Assembly: GCF_009674805.1 (NCBI RefSeq)
Contig: NZ_WKKI01000006.1
Span: 1 to 64,000 of the forward strand
Origin: Metabacillus lacus
Lineage (GTDB): Bacteria; Bacillota; Bacilli; Bacillales; Bacillaceae
Reading direction: 5' to 3'
DNA: 64,000 nucleotides
Shown here: positions 25,416 through 33,868 of the stretch, in pieces
Numbering within the stretch: the first letter of the stretch is position 1
Layout of the letters: each line of letters starts with the position of its first letter
Made by a program: the position numbers and the translations under genes
Notes under the pieces: model-generated
The model's input: the letters and a program-made list of their open reading frames with translations, nothing else
Databases searched by the model: none
What the model was told of the DNA's origin: nothing

Positions 25416-25609
25416 ATTACTATCGAAATAAAGCCCCTGAAAGTCTCCTAAATGGTAAATGTTCTTTTTTATTTGTGTAACTGCTTCACAGCCCAACCCT
25501 GGTTATGTTTTTAGACAGAAAAATTCTGGAACTTTTTTCAATTTGCCGTAAACATACATAATTCATTCTCCCAAACCTCAAAATATGGAAAGATATGAGG
25601 AGGGAAAAG

Positions 25610-26974
25610 ATGAAAGCCAGCTGTGTCAACCAAGAGGATAAACAGGAAAAAAAGCTGAAATGGTGGCAATTGTCCATTATCGGAGTAGGCTGCATAACAG
25701 GAACAGGTTTCTTTCTCGGTTCTGCTATAGCAATCAAGGCTACAGGACCTTCCGTTTTGTTAGTCTTTCTGCTGGCAGCTTACGGTACTTATGTAGTTTT
25801 TGAAATGCTCGCAAAAATGAGTGCGGATGACCCTCAAAAGGGATCTTTCAGAACCTATGCTAAGAAAGCATACGGCCACTGGGCGGGGTTTAGTTCTGGA
25901 TGGGTTTACTGGTCGTCCGAAATGCTGATTATGGGCAGCCAGCTGACAGCACTGTCTTTATTTTCACGTTTCTGGTTTCCTCACGTACCATTATGGATTT
26001 TCGCTTCAATATTTGCTGTACTGGGTATCATCATTGTTTTAAGCGGAACAAAGACCTTTGAACGCATGGAAAACATTTTTGCAATTGTAAAAATAGCGGC
26101 TATCGTGATGTTTTTAATTATCGCAGGACTTGCTCTTGGGGGAGTGCTTGACGGAGGGGTAAAAGAAACCAATGTGCCCCGCACGGTTGGTGAATTTTTC
26201 CCGAGGGGAGCGATGGGATTATGGGCTGCGCTAATTTACGCCTTTTATGCATATGGAGGAATAGAGATCATGGGCATTATGTCCATGCGGCTTGAAAATA
26301 AAGAAGACGCGCCAAAGTCAGGAAAAATTATGCTGCTGGTACTTGCTGCGCTTTACATTTCTTCTCTTGCTTTAGCAGTCATTATGCTGTCATGGGATAA
26401 ATTCACAACGAAAGAAAGTCCTTTTGTTCATGCATTGGACAGCTATCATCTCGCATTTGTGCCGCATGTATTTAATGCTGCTTTAATTATTGCAGGTTTC
26501 TCTACAATGGCTGCTTCCCTGTATGCAGTCACCAGCATGCTTGTTACACTGTCAAAAGATGGAGACGCACCGAAGCTGTTTTCAAAAAAAGGAAGATTTA
26601 AAAAACTTAAAGTTCCGCTTCCTGCCCTGGCCCTAACATCGGCAGGCCTTCTTACATCCATTATCTTAGGGCTTGTTATGCCTGACAGCATATATGAATA
26701 CATTACAACGGCTGCCGGATTAATGCTGCTGTATAACTGGTTTTTTATACTGATGTCTTCGCATAAGCTCTTAAAGTCAAAGCTAATGGACCATATAAAG
26801 AGGGTTTCGGGCATGATCCTGATCCTGCTTGCTGTCAGCGGGACGCTTCTTGAAAAAGCATCAAGGCCAGGGCTGTTTGTCAGTTTGGCTTTTCTGGCAG
26901 TCATAGGAGCAGTTGTTCTATTTTTACGGCCGCGCTGGAAAAGAGAAGAGAGGGAAAATCCCCGCCAAGCCTAG
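25610..26974 (+). CDS. Amino-acid permease, APC superfamily
   Basis: A 454-residue transporter with about 12 helices of the AAT type. The first helix has the substrate-binding motif SIIGVGCITGTGFFLGSA and an adjacent GPSVLLVFLLAA. GSFRTYAKKAYGHWAGFSSGW is typical of the second to third helix loop. Amino-acid:H+ symport is the family function; substrate unknown. ATG at 25610 follows GAGGAGGG. The stop overlaps the stop of the convergent next gene by three bases. Confidence 0.9.
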   Translation: MKASCVNQEDKQEKKLKWWQLSIIGVGCITGTGFFLGSAIAIKATGPSVLLVFLLAAYGTYVVFEMLAKMSADDPQKGSFRTYAKKAYGHWAGFSSGWVYWSSEMLIMGSQLTALSLFSRFWFPHVPLWIFASIFAVLGIIIVLSGTKTFERMENIFAIVKIAAIVMFLIIAGLALGGVLDGGVKETNVPRTVGEFFPRGAMGLWAALIYAFYAYGGIEIMGIMSMRLENKEDAPKSGKIMLLVLAALYISSLALAVIMLSWDKFTTKESPFVHALDSYHLAFVPHVFNAALIIAGFSTMAASLYAVTSMLVTLSKDGDAPKLFSKKGRFKKLKVPLPALALTSAGLLTSIILGLVMPDSIYEYITTAAGLMLLYNWFFILMSSHKLLKSKLMDHIKRVSGMILILLAVSGTLLEKASRPGLFVSLAFLAVIGAVVLFLRPRWKREERENPRQA

Positions 26975-27723
26975 TGTTTGCGGGAATTTTCATCCTTATT
27001 TAGTGCCCTGAGAAACGGGCATTTTGATGGCGAAGTAGCGTCATCTCTAAGGAAGTACTGCTTCCATTCAAAGTTATCTTCCTGGCCGTACCATTTTAAT
27101 TCCGGGTGAGGGAGCACTTCATCGTATTTCTGAAGCCTTTCCCTGATTGCCATCTTGATTTTTTCACTTTTGTCACCTGAGGACTGAAATTCCTGAAGAA
27201 CCCAGCGTGGAGTAAGGGCGAGGGTAAGGTATTTTCCTTTGCGGCTGAGTCTGTTTTCATGTGCAGGTGTACCGCAATAAACAAAATAGGGTTCCCCGTG
27301 AAAAGCAAATTCCCATGAATTATCTTCCGGGTTGTCTGAAAGGTGTAAAGGCCATTCCTTTTTATCATGTGAACATGCATCGGATAGCAGCCTCCAAAAG
27401 AGCCTTTCATAATCTAATATGCTTGCATCATGAAGAGAGCTGCTGTCAAAAAAAATAACTAGCGAAGAATATTGCCCTGTTCTGTCTAATTCAGCAAATG
27501 CCTCCATTACCATTCCCAGTTCCCGTGAAGCACCCTCTTCAGCAGGATTTCCTATAAAAGCATACCTAAAGTGGTCCTTTGCATAGCCCAGCTGAGCTGG
27601 AATGCAAGGGAATTTACTGCTTTTGTTCTCCATTTTTTCACAAAAGGCATAATAAGCATCAAGCTTCCATTCTTCAAGAGCAGCAGAATAATGTTCCAGC
27701 TCTTCTTTATTGTAAAGTTGCAT
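26971..27723 (-). CDS. YqcI/YcgG-family protein
   Basis: A 250-residue protein of the YqcI/YcgG family, function unsettled. Characteristic features are KFPCIPAQLGYAKDHFRYAF near residue 38, the VIFFDSSS strand near 90, and a C-terminal CPFLRAL. The two conserved Cys-Pro motifs near the ends of the protein are kept. GGGGAGTTGGGAGA precedes the ATG. The LysE gene lies upstream on the same strand only after 60 bases, so co-transcription is possible. Confidence 0.85.
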   Translation of the reverse strand: MQLYNKEELEHYSAALEEWKLDAYYAFCEKMENKSSKFPCIPAQLGYAKDHFRYAFIGNPAEEGASRELGMVMEAFAELDRTGQYSSLVIFFDSSSLHDASILDYERLFWRLLSDACSHDKKEWPLHLSDNPEDNSWEFAFHGEPYFVYCGTPAHENRLSRKGKYLTLALTPRWVLQEFQSSGDKSEKIKMAIRERLQKYDEVLPHPELKWYGQEDNFEWKQYFLRDDATSPSKCPFLRALNKDENSRKH

Positions 27724-27786
27724 TCTCCCAACTCCCCTTTCACTACAGACTATTTAGGGGAAGGAGAATAGGTGAATGTCAATTTG

Positions 27787-28413
27787 CTAACTTAGCAATG
27801 CTTTCGCAGCTTGAAATCCAAAATACAAGCCGAACCCGATCAGGGAAAGGCCGGATAATACAGACACCCCAACCAGTATGGTATTGGTTAGAAACTTTCG
27901 GAAAGAACTTGCAATCAGGGCCATGGTTACATCCCAAAGGAGCAACCCGATGAAAATGGCACCGCTGTATAAAATAAGTTCCCCCGTGCCATAAGAGGAT
28001 GCAGTTTTTGCAAGAACAGATCCATAGATCCCAAGCCAAAACAAAATGGTCAGTGGATTAGATATGGACATAAGAAAGCCAGATAAAAAGGAAATAAGCG
28101 GCGGTTCGGTCCCTTTCGTGGAACGGGCATCCAATTTTCCTGCACCCATAATGCTTTCCACTCCTGTATAAACTAATACAAAAAATCCAAATAGCCATAG
28201 GAATGTTTGCATAAAAGGAGTACTAAGAAAGTTGACAGTGCCTATATAGACTAAAACCATATAAATAGCATCAGCCGTCATAGCCCCAAGGCCGACCATC
28301 CAGGAGCTCAAAAATCCTCCTTTAATCCCCCTGTCAAGCTGTGCAGCATTAACCGGCCCAATAGGTGCTGCCAGAGAGAGCCCCAATATGATATAACTGA
28401 TAAAAATACTCAC
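27787..28413 (-). CDS. LysE/RhtB-family exporter
   Basis: A 208-residue inner-membrane exporter with six predicted helices. The N-terminal GLSLAAPIGPVNAAQLDRGIKGG and FLMSISNPLTILFWLG are family signatures. Members export amino acids and related metabolites. GTG at 28413 follows AGGAGGTAG; the frame continues upstream without another start signal. Confidence 0.9.
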   Translation of the reverse strand: MSIFISYIILGLSLAAPIGPVNAAQLDRGIKGGFLSSWMVGLGAMTADAIYMVLVYIGTVNFLSTPFMQTFLWLFGFFVLVYTGVESIMGAGKLDARSTKGTEPPLISFLSGFLMSISNPLTILFWLGIYGSVLAKTASSYGTGELILYSGAIFIGLLLWDVTMALIASSFRKFLTNTILVGVSVLSGLSLIGFGLYFGFQAAKALLS

Positions 28414-28507
28414 ATTTCTACCTCCTGCTCCGTCTCTTAACCTGCTCGTACATATTCTATTCAGAGCAGTACGCTTGTACGACAGGAGGTTTAAAATATT
28501 TAAGGAT

Positions 28508-28710
28508 ATGAAGGACAAAACTCAGTGGATGATTAAGTGAAATGTCTTTCATAAGGCTGATGAAGGACAAAACTCAGTGGAAAAGCTGGAGAAATGTCCT
28601 TCATAAGGGGGATGAAGGACAAAACCTCAGTGAAAAAGCTGGTGAAATGTCCTTCATAACGCCAATGAAGGACAAAACTCAGTGAAAAACCAATAGAAAT
28701 GTCCTTCATA
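28508..28710. repeat. Four tandem palindromic repeats, 52-53 bp period
   Basis: Units start at 28508, 28560, 28612 and 28665. Each begins ATGAAGGACA and ends TGTCCTTCAT (first unit TGTCTTTCAT), with a conserved AAACTCAGTG core after the left arm. Each unit can form its own hairpin. Spacers between units are 6-8 bases. Together with the terminator to its right, this accounts for most of 28414-28845. An ORF read on the minus strand is a by-product of the repeat. Confidence 0.95.
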
Positions 28711-28785
28711 AAGAGTCTCGCCTTCTTCACGAGAGTCGTTTAACCCTTCAGTAGATAAAGTGTCTCCTTAGAATCTAAAAACATA

Positions 28786-28816
28786 AAAAGACGAAATCAG
28801 ATAGATTTCGTCTAAC
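28786..28816 (-). terminator. Terminator after the aminopeptidase gene
   Basis: AGACGAAATC and GATTTCGTCT pair around five bases, followed on the minus strand by TTTTTATG. Confidence 0.85.
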
Positions 28817-28845
28817 AGGCCAGATAATTTGGTGTGTAATGCCAT

Positions 28846-30201
28846 TTATTTTTTCCTTACGACATCAAATAACCCTGAGCCGATAATGTCCAGTGCAGAC
28901 TGCATTCTTTCGTGGGACACATTGTCCGCAATGGTATCCTGAGGTGTATGGTACACCTTTTCAATGTGATAGACCAGCGGATTCCAGCTGTCTACGCCCA
29001 TCCAAATGAATAGAGCAGCAGGTATGCCTGCATTATGGAAAGGAACATGATCACTTGATCCAAAAGTGCCTGGCAAGATATCAGAGTTGCCGAGACGGGT
29101 TCCGGCAGCAACTGCGGAATCTGTCACAATGTTTCTGCTTCCATCAGGTGTCATTGCGTATAAATTTTTTGCTTTTTCATAGCTTGTTGCTACCATGTCA
29201 GGCACAAATACAGCTTCTATAGCATCGCGCTGCTTTTGATTCAGCTGATCCACATAATAGCGTGCACCTAAAAGTCCTCTTTCCTCAGAGCCAAAGGCAA
29301 TAAATTTTAAATCTTTATCTGTATTATACCCTTTATAAACTCTTGCAAGCTCCAGCATGAGTCCGACGCCTGAAGCGTTATCATTTGCTCCGGGAGCACC
29401 GACGACACTGTCATGATGGGCGCCAAGTATGACTTCTTTTCCCTCAGGATTCTTAGATTTTGCTTTTTTAACAGCAATCACATTGACAGACTGCAAATTG
29501 GTAAAGTGTTGTCCAGTTAGTGAAATTTGTTTTCGTCCCGCTGAAATTTCATCTTTAAGCCATTCTCCATGAATATAGGAAGCTCCAAAAACCGGAATAT
29601 CATATTTAACTGGAAGCGATGGGTTAAAGGCTTGTCCATAATTTCCTCTGCTGCCCACTAAGCTTTGCAGAATTACTCCTGCTGCTTTTGCTTCTGCTAA
29701 AGCTTTCACTTGAGCCTGATAACTAGCGGTTGTGTTTCCTCTAGGCACCACCACAATTTTGCCTTGAACGTTCTTCAGGCTTTCCGGATCCGTATTCTCT
29801 AAATAAACTACCTCCGCTTTAACGGGGGTGGAACTGATTTTACCGTTTGGTGCAGCACCCATCTCCCACACACTTCCATTCGACAGGGTTACATGAGCTA
29901 TGTACTGATCAGCTACTGGGAAGTACTGATATTCTACGGAATAACCATAGCTTTTCAGTGTTTTTGCAATATACTCCGCTGATTTCTTCTCTCCTTGGAG
30001 TCCGCCGGGCCTGCTTCCAATATTCTCAGAAAGATATCTTACATGTTCAATTGCTCTGGCGGCATCAACCCTGGCAACAACTTTTTGATCCTGCGGAGAA
30101 ACGGCAGGAGGTGCTGCATAAACGAAAGTGTAACCTGCAGATCCAAATAGTAGAGAAGCGGACAAGACAGAAACTAAGAGTTTATTTTTTTTCACTGGCA
30201 T
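28846..30201 (-). CDS. Secreted M28-family aminopeptidase (YwaD-like)
   Basis: A 451-residue exported zinc aminopeptidase. A signal peptide covers residues 1-29 with cleavage near YAA. A PA (protease-associated) domain lies at about 120-235. The M28 catalytic domain has metal ligands in GAHHDSVV, PGANDNASG, FGSEERGLLG, PDMV and the C-terminal YHTPQDT near residue 420. It matches B. subtilis YwaD in length and order as I recall it. AAGGAGG stands upstream. No operon partner. Confidence 0.93.
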   Translation of the reverse strand: MPVKKNKLLVSVLSASLLFGSAGYTFVYAAPPAVSPQDQKVVARVDAARAIEHVRYLSENIGSRPGGLQGEKKSAEYIAKTLKSYGYSVEYQYFPVADQYIAHVTLSNGSVWEMGAAPNGKISSTPVKAEVVYLENTDPESLKNVQGKIVVVPRGNTTASYQAQVKALAEAKAAGVILQSLVGSRGNYGQAFNPSLPVKYDIPVFGASYIHGEWLKDEISAGRKQISLTGQHFTNLQSVNVIAVKKAKSKNPEGKEVILGAHHDSVVGAPGANDNASGVGLMLELARVYKGYNTDKDLKFIAFGSEERGLLGARYYVDQLNQKQRDAIEAVFVPDMVATSYEKAKNLYAMTPDGSRNIVTDSAVAAGTRLGNSDILPGTFGSSDHVPFHNAGIPAALFIWMGVDSWNPLVYHIEKVYHTPQDTIADNVSHERMQSALDIIGSGLFDVVRKK

Positions 30202-30497
30202 AAAGGCCTCCTTAGGGCTATCTAGTATGCTGAAAGATTACAATGTAATTTTCTGCATCTCTATCTTTATCATAATCTATGGATTCTTTTACCAAAAGGT
30301 AGAATATTCTCAAAATTACGACAAATAATTGGAGGTGTTTTGACCCTCAAGCACCAGTGGGAGACTGTGCCATTTGTACTGGATGTCTCTTCAACTCTTG
30401 CTGGAAGAGTGAAAGCGCTAAAATCATGTAAAAACTGTTTTCTGCATCTTGCAGTTTCGCTACAATAGGGATAAGACAAAAGCTGGAGTGAGTAAAT

Positions 30498-32219
30498 ATG
30501 AAAACAAGAGTCCCCATATCCCCAAATGATGCACTGAGCAAAATCATGAACTTCAGCTGTACAGGAGAAGTTGAGGAGGTTTCCCTAAGTCATTGTCTTG
30601 GCAGGTTTCTTGCAGAAGACATACATGCTGATGAAGATATTCCGCGGTTTCATAAATCGCAGTATGATGGTTTTGCGATTAGAGCGGAAGATACAGCCTG
30701 TGCTTCCTTTGAAAACCCAATTACTTTTAAAGTCATTGACCATATCGGTGCAAGTTCAGTTTCTTCGAGTGTGGTAGGGGAAAAGACAGCGGTTAGAATC
30801 ATGACGGGAGCCAAAATTCCGGAAGGCGCCAATGCTGTAGTCATGCTGGAGCATACAGTCATCTCCGGGCAATCTTTTTCATTACAACATCCAGTAACAT
30901 CCGGCTCTGCGATTATATGGCAGGGTGAAGAAACAAAAAAGGGCAGCCTGCTGCTGCAAAAAGGTAGAAAAATCAATTCAGGGTGCGCAGCGTTGCTGGC
31001 AACGTTTGGGTTTCATGTAGTACGCGTGGCCAAAAAGCCGCTTGTAGCCTTTGCTGCAACAGGGAGTGAGCTAACAGAAGTCCATGAGAAAATGCAGCCG
31101 GGTAAAATTCGCAACAGCAATGCAAGCATGATTGAAGCTCAAATCCTGGAAGCGGGGGGAATCCCTCTCTATCTCGGTATATTGGAAGATAATGTTTCCC
31201 TCAGTGTAGATGCAATAAAAAAAGCATTGCAAAAAGCAGACATCGTTATTACAACTGGAGGTGTTTCTGTCGGGGATTTTGACTATCTTCCGGAAATTTA
31301 TCATCAGCTTGGGGCGGAAGTTCTATTTAATAAAATCTCAATGAGGCCGGGCAGCGTGACCACCGCAGCAGTACTGAATGGCAAACTGCTGTATGGGCTT
31401 TCTGGAAATCCTGCTGCATGTTATATCGGATTTGAGTTTTTTGTTCGGCCTCTGTTGATGAAGCGCCAGCATGCTTCAGACATATATTTAAAAAGAATTT
31501 CAGCGCGTTTAATGGGGAAAAGTTTTGAAAGCAATTCTTTTACACGATACATAAGGGGCAGACTGGTTTATCAAAATGGTACTGTTTTTGTTGAACCTGC
31601 CGGAATGGAAGGGTCTCATGCAGTCACCTCCCTTACTGATGCTGACTGTTTAATAGAACTTCCAGGAGGAAGGGAGAAGCATCTGCAAGGTACATTGGTA
31701 ACTGCTGTTCTGCTCGGAAAGATGGCGGAAAATAATGAAAAAGCAGCAGCTCCTATTAAACAATATGAGGTTACCGACCAACCCATTTCTGTTGAGGAAA
31801 CAGTGAGCAAGGTCATGTCAAGAAATGCAGGAGCCATCACGACATTTATCGGTACAGTCAGAGAGCTGACAAACGGAAAGAAAACACTGTACCTTCAATA
31901 TGAAGCCTATCAATCTATGGCAGAAAAGCTGCTGCAAGACATCGGCAGGGATATCAGCGAAAGGTGGCCGGGAGCCAGGGCAGCAATTTCTCACAGAACC
32001 GGCATCCTGCAGATCAGCGACATCGCTGTTGTAATTGCTGTGTCCACACCTCATAGAAAAGAAGCTTATGAAGCTAATGCCTATGCAATAGAAAAAATAA
32101 AAGAGCTGGTTCCGATATGGAAAAAGGAGTACTGGGAAAACGGTGAGTCATGGATCGGTGATCAGCAGGAACAGGTATCCTATCCAGAAGGAGAACCTCC
32201 GGGAGGCAATCATGGTTAA
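30498..32219 (+). CDS. MoeA-MoaE fusion protein, molybdopterin synthesis
   Basis: A 573-residue protein with two enzymes in one chain. Residues 1 to about 410 are MoeA (molybdopterin molybdenumtransferase), with YDGFAIRAEDT, IMTGAKIPEGANAVV, ATGSEL, TTGGVSVGDFDYL and LSGNPAACY. Residues from about 423 to 565 are MoaE, the large subunit of molybdopterin synthase, with AGAITTFIGTVRE, STPHRKEAY and the active-site KK in PIWKKEYW. No stop or frameshift separates them. The final residues overlap moaD by eight bases. A fused MoeA-MoaE is not the usual Bacillus layout, where moeA and moaE are separate. The 296-base gap upstream holds no gene I trust. Confidence 0.93.
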   Translation: MKTRVPISPNDALSKIMNFSCTGEVEEVSLSHCLGRFLAEDIHADEDIPRFHKSQYDGFAIRAEDTACASFENPITFKVIDHIGASSVSSSVVGEKTAVRIMTGAKIPEGANAVVMLEHTVISGQSFSLQHPVTSGSAIIWQGEETKKGSLLLQKGRKINSGCAALLATFGFHVVRVAKKPLVAFAATGSELTEVHEKMQPGKIRNSNASMIEAQILEAGGIPLYLGILEDNVSLSVDAIKKALQKADIVITTGGVSVGDFDYLPEIYHQLGAEVLFNKISMRPGSVTTAAVLNGKLLYGLSGNPAACYIGFEFFVRPLLMKRQHASDIYLKRISARLMGKSFESNSFTRYIRGRLVYQNGTVFVEPAGMEGSHAVTSLTDADCLIELPGGREKHLQGTLVTAVLLGKMAENNEKAAAPIKQYEVTDQPISVEETVSKVMSRNAGAITTFIGTVRELTNGKKTLYLQYEAYQSMAEKLLQDIGRDISERWPGARAAISHRTGILQISDIAVVIAVSTPHRKEAYEANAYAIEKIKELVPIWKKEYWENGESWIGDQQEQVSYPEGEPPGGNHG

Positions 32220-32445
32220 AATTTTATTATTCGCTGAGCTTCAGGAATTTGCAGACACGCAGGAAATCATTCTGAATGAAGAGAGTATCACGGTAAAAGA
32301 GGTTAAGCAGCTGCTCGTTGAATACTATCAAATAAAACAGCTGGATGCCTGCATGGCTGCCATAGATGAAGAATTTGCAGGAGAAGATGATATTGTCCAG
32401 TCAGGTCAAACACTGGCGTTTTTGCCGCCGGTCAGCGGGGGATGA
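32212..32445 (+). CDS. moaD: Molybdopterin synthase small subunit MoaD
   Basis: A 77-residue ubiquitin-like sulfur carrier ending in the required Gly-Gly (PPVSGG). It carries the thiocarboxylate used by MoaE. The ATG at 32212 overlaps the end of the fusion gene, and the stop overlaps the next gene by four bases (ATGA), so the four genes 30498-33846 are translationally coupled. Confidence 0.94.
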   Translation: MVKILLFAELQEFADTQEIILNEESITVKEVKQLLVEYYQIKQLDACMAAIDEEFAGEDDIVQSGQTLAFLPPVSGG

Positions 32446-33218
32446 GGCATACAGTAATCATCCTTCATGTTATTCTGGTTTTTTTTCTATGCAGCTGCAG
32501 GGGTGCTGATGGGGAGGATGAGATTCTTGTTTCTGCTGCAGTCAGCTTGTCTCAGCCTCTCCAAGAGATAGGAGAAGCTTTTAAGGAGAAGTATCAGCAA
32601 TATAGCTTAACTTATCATTTTGGCGGATCTGGAAGTTTAAAATTTCAAATTGAACAAGGTGCTCCTGTTGACATTTTTATACCTGCAGCAGAAAGTGATT
32701 TAATGGACTTGGTAAGGAGTCATAAGGCAGACTGCAGGAATATCAGAAAGCTGGTATCAAATTCGCTTGTTCTGGCAGTGCCTAAAAACAGCAGCAATAT
32801 TCATTCTTTTGAAGATCTTGCAGATGAAGCAGCCGGTAGAGTGGCGGCCGCTTCTCCTGACACAGCCCCGGCAGGAAGATATGCAGTACAAGTACTCGCT
32901 CATTTTGGCATCAGCGAAACAGCAGGAGATAAGATTCTTTGGGCAAAAGATGCCAGACAGGCACTTTTATATGTGGAAGAGGGACAGGTAGACGCCGGGA
33001 TCGTTTATCGAACGGATGCTCTTTCCTCTAACAGAGTTACAATAGCCGAAGATGCGCCCTCGAACTCACACTCCCCAATTGTGTATGCAGCCGGGTTAAT
33101 GGAGATTTCAAAGGATAAATTAGCAGCAAAAGATTTTCTGGCATTTCTTGGCACGGAAGAAGCTAAGAAAATCTTTTGCAAACATGGCTTTCAAGGGGAG
33201 TGTACAGAAGGTGACTAA
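32442..33218 (+). CDS. modA: Molybdate-binding lipoprotein ModA
   Basis: A 258-residue substrate-binding protein. The N-terminal signal ends in FFLCSCRG, with a lipid-acceptor Cys near residue 19. VSAAVSLSQPLQEIG, FGGSGSLKFQIEQGAPVDIF and VYRTDAL are ModA signatures. It delivers molybdate to ModB. It starts at the ATG that overlaps the moaD stop. Confidence 0.93.
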   Translation: MRHTVIILHVILVFFLCSCRGADGEDEILVSAAVSLSQPLQEIGEAFKEKYQQYSLTYHFGGSGSLKFQIEQGAPVDIFIPAAESDLMDLVRSHKADCRNIRKLVSNSLVLAVPKNSSNIHSFEDLADEAAGRVAAASPDTAPAGRYAVQVLAHFGISETAGDKILWAKDARQALLYVEEGQVDAGIVYRTDALSSNRVTIAEDAPSNSHSPIVYAAGLMEISKDKLAAKDFLAFLGTEEAKKIFCKHGFQGECTEGD

Positions 33219-33846
33219 TGATTTTTGGGCGCCGGTATTGCTAACTCTCCAAATCTCATTAGCTGCGGCTGTCATTGCAGGGTGTACAGGCATTGCGGCT
33301 GCAGCTGCTATGCACAAAACATCATTCAAGGGAAAGCTATTAGCCGAAACAGCTTTCATGCTGCCCTTGTTCCTGCCTCCTACTGTAGTAGGATTTTTGC
33401 TGCTGATCCTATTGGGTAAAGGAAAAAATTTCGGGCTTCATGTTCTGTTTACAAAGGAAGCCGCTGTGTGCGCTTCAGTCGTAGTGGCATTTCCTTTAAT
33501 GTATATGGCAGCTAAAACAGGTTTTTCTGCCGTGAGTGAAGATGTGCAGGAAGCTGCAAGAATAGATGGTGCAAGGGAACTTCAAGTGTTTTCGAGAATT
33601 CTTCTTCCTCTTGCTGCAAAAGCGCTGACAGCCGGTCTGGTTCTTAGTTTTTTAAGGGCAATGGGAGAATTCGGGGCAACCCTTATGGTAGCAGGCAATA
33701 TTCCTGGAAAAACCCAAACCGTTGCAACAGCAGTGTATACAGCAATGGAGACAGGAAACACCGGGATGGCTGCTCTATGGGCATCCACCCTGATTCTAGT
33801 TTCTTTTCTGTTATTTTTAATTGTAAGAATGCTGGAAAAAAGTTAA
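33211..33846 (+). CDS. modB: Molybdate ABC permease ModB
   Basis: A 211-residue permease with about five helices. FLPPTVVGFLLLILLGKG in the N-terminal half and the EAARIDGARELQVFSRI coupling motif (EAA loop) near residue 110 identify the ModB type. GTG at 33211 gives the expected N-terminus TNDFWAPVLLTLQ; the ATG at 33184 is an alternative within modA. No ModC ATPase gene follows, as is also the case for B. subtilis yvgLM, so a shared ATPase must serve it. Confidence 0.92.
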   Translation: MTNDFWAPVLLTLQISLAAAVIAGCTGIAAAAAMHKTSFKGKLLAETAFMLPLFLPPTVVGFLLLILLGKGKNFGLHVLFTKEAAVCASVVVAFPLMYMAAKTGFSAVSEDVQEAARIDGARELQVFSRILLPLAAKALTAGLVLSFLRAMGEFGATLMVAGNIPGKTQTVATAVYTAMETGNTGMAALWASTLILVSFLLFLIVRMLEKS

Positions 33847-33868
33847 CTAAGTAAAGAGAGGGAGCCTA

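Noticed and set aside
25530-25570. ECF-sigma promoter GGAAC..CGTA before the amino-acid permease
   Set aside because: Spacing is 14 bases where 16 is needed.
28508-28710. CRISPR array
   Set aside because: Units are palindromic, centres are similar rather than unique spacers, gaps are 6-8 bases, and no cas gene is near.
28533-28730. 65-codon minus-strand frame over the tandem repeats
   Set aside because: Its sequence repeats with the DNA units, it has no ribosome-binding site, and the arms rather than the codons are conserved.
30340-30470. Short frame (about 42 codons) starting TTG after GGAGGTG, upstream of the MoeA-MoaE gene
   Set aside because: Spacing between GGAGGTG and TTG is too short and the product resembles nothing. 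A leader peptide cannot be fully excluded.
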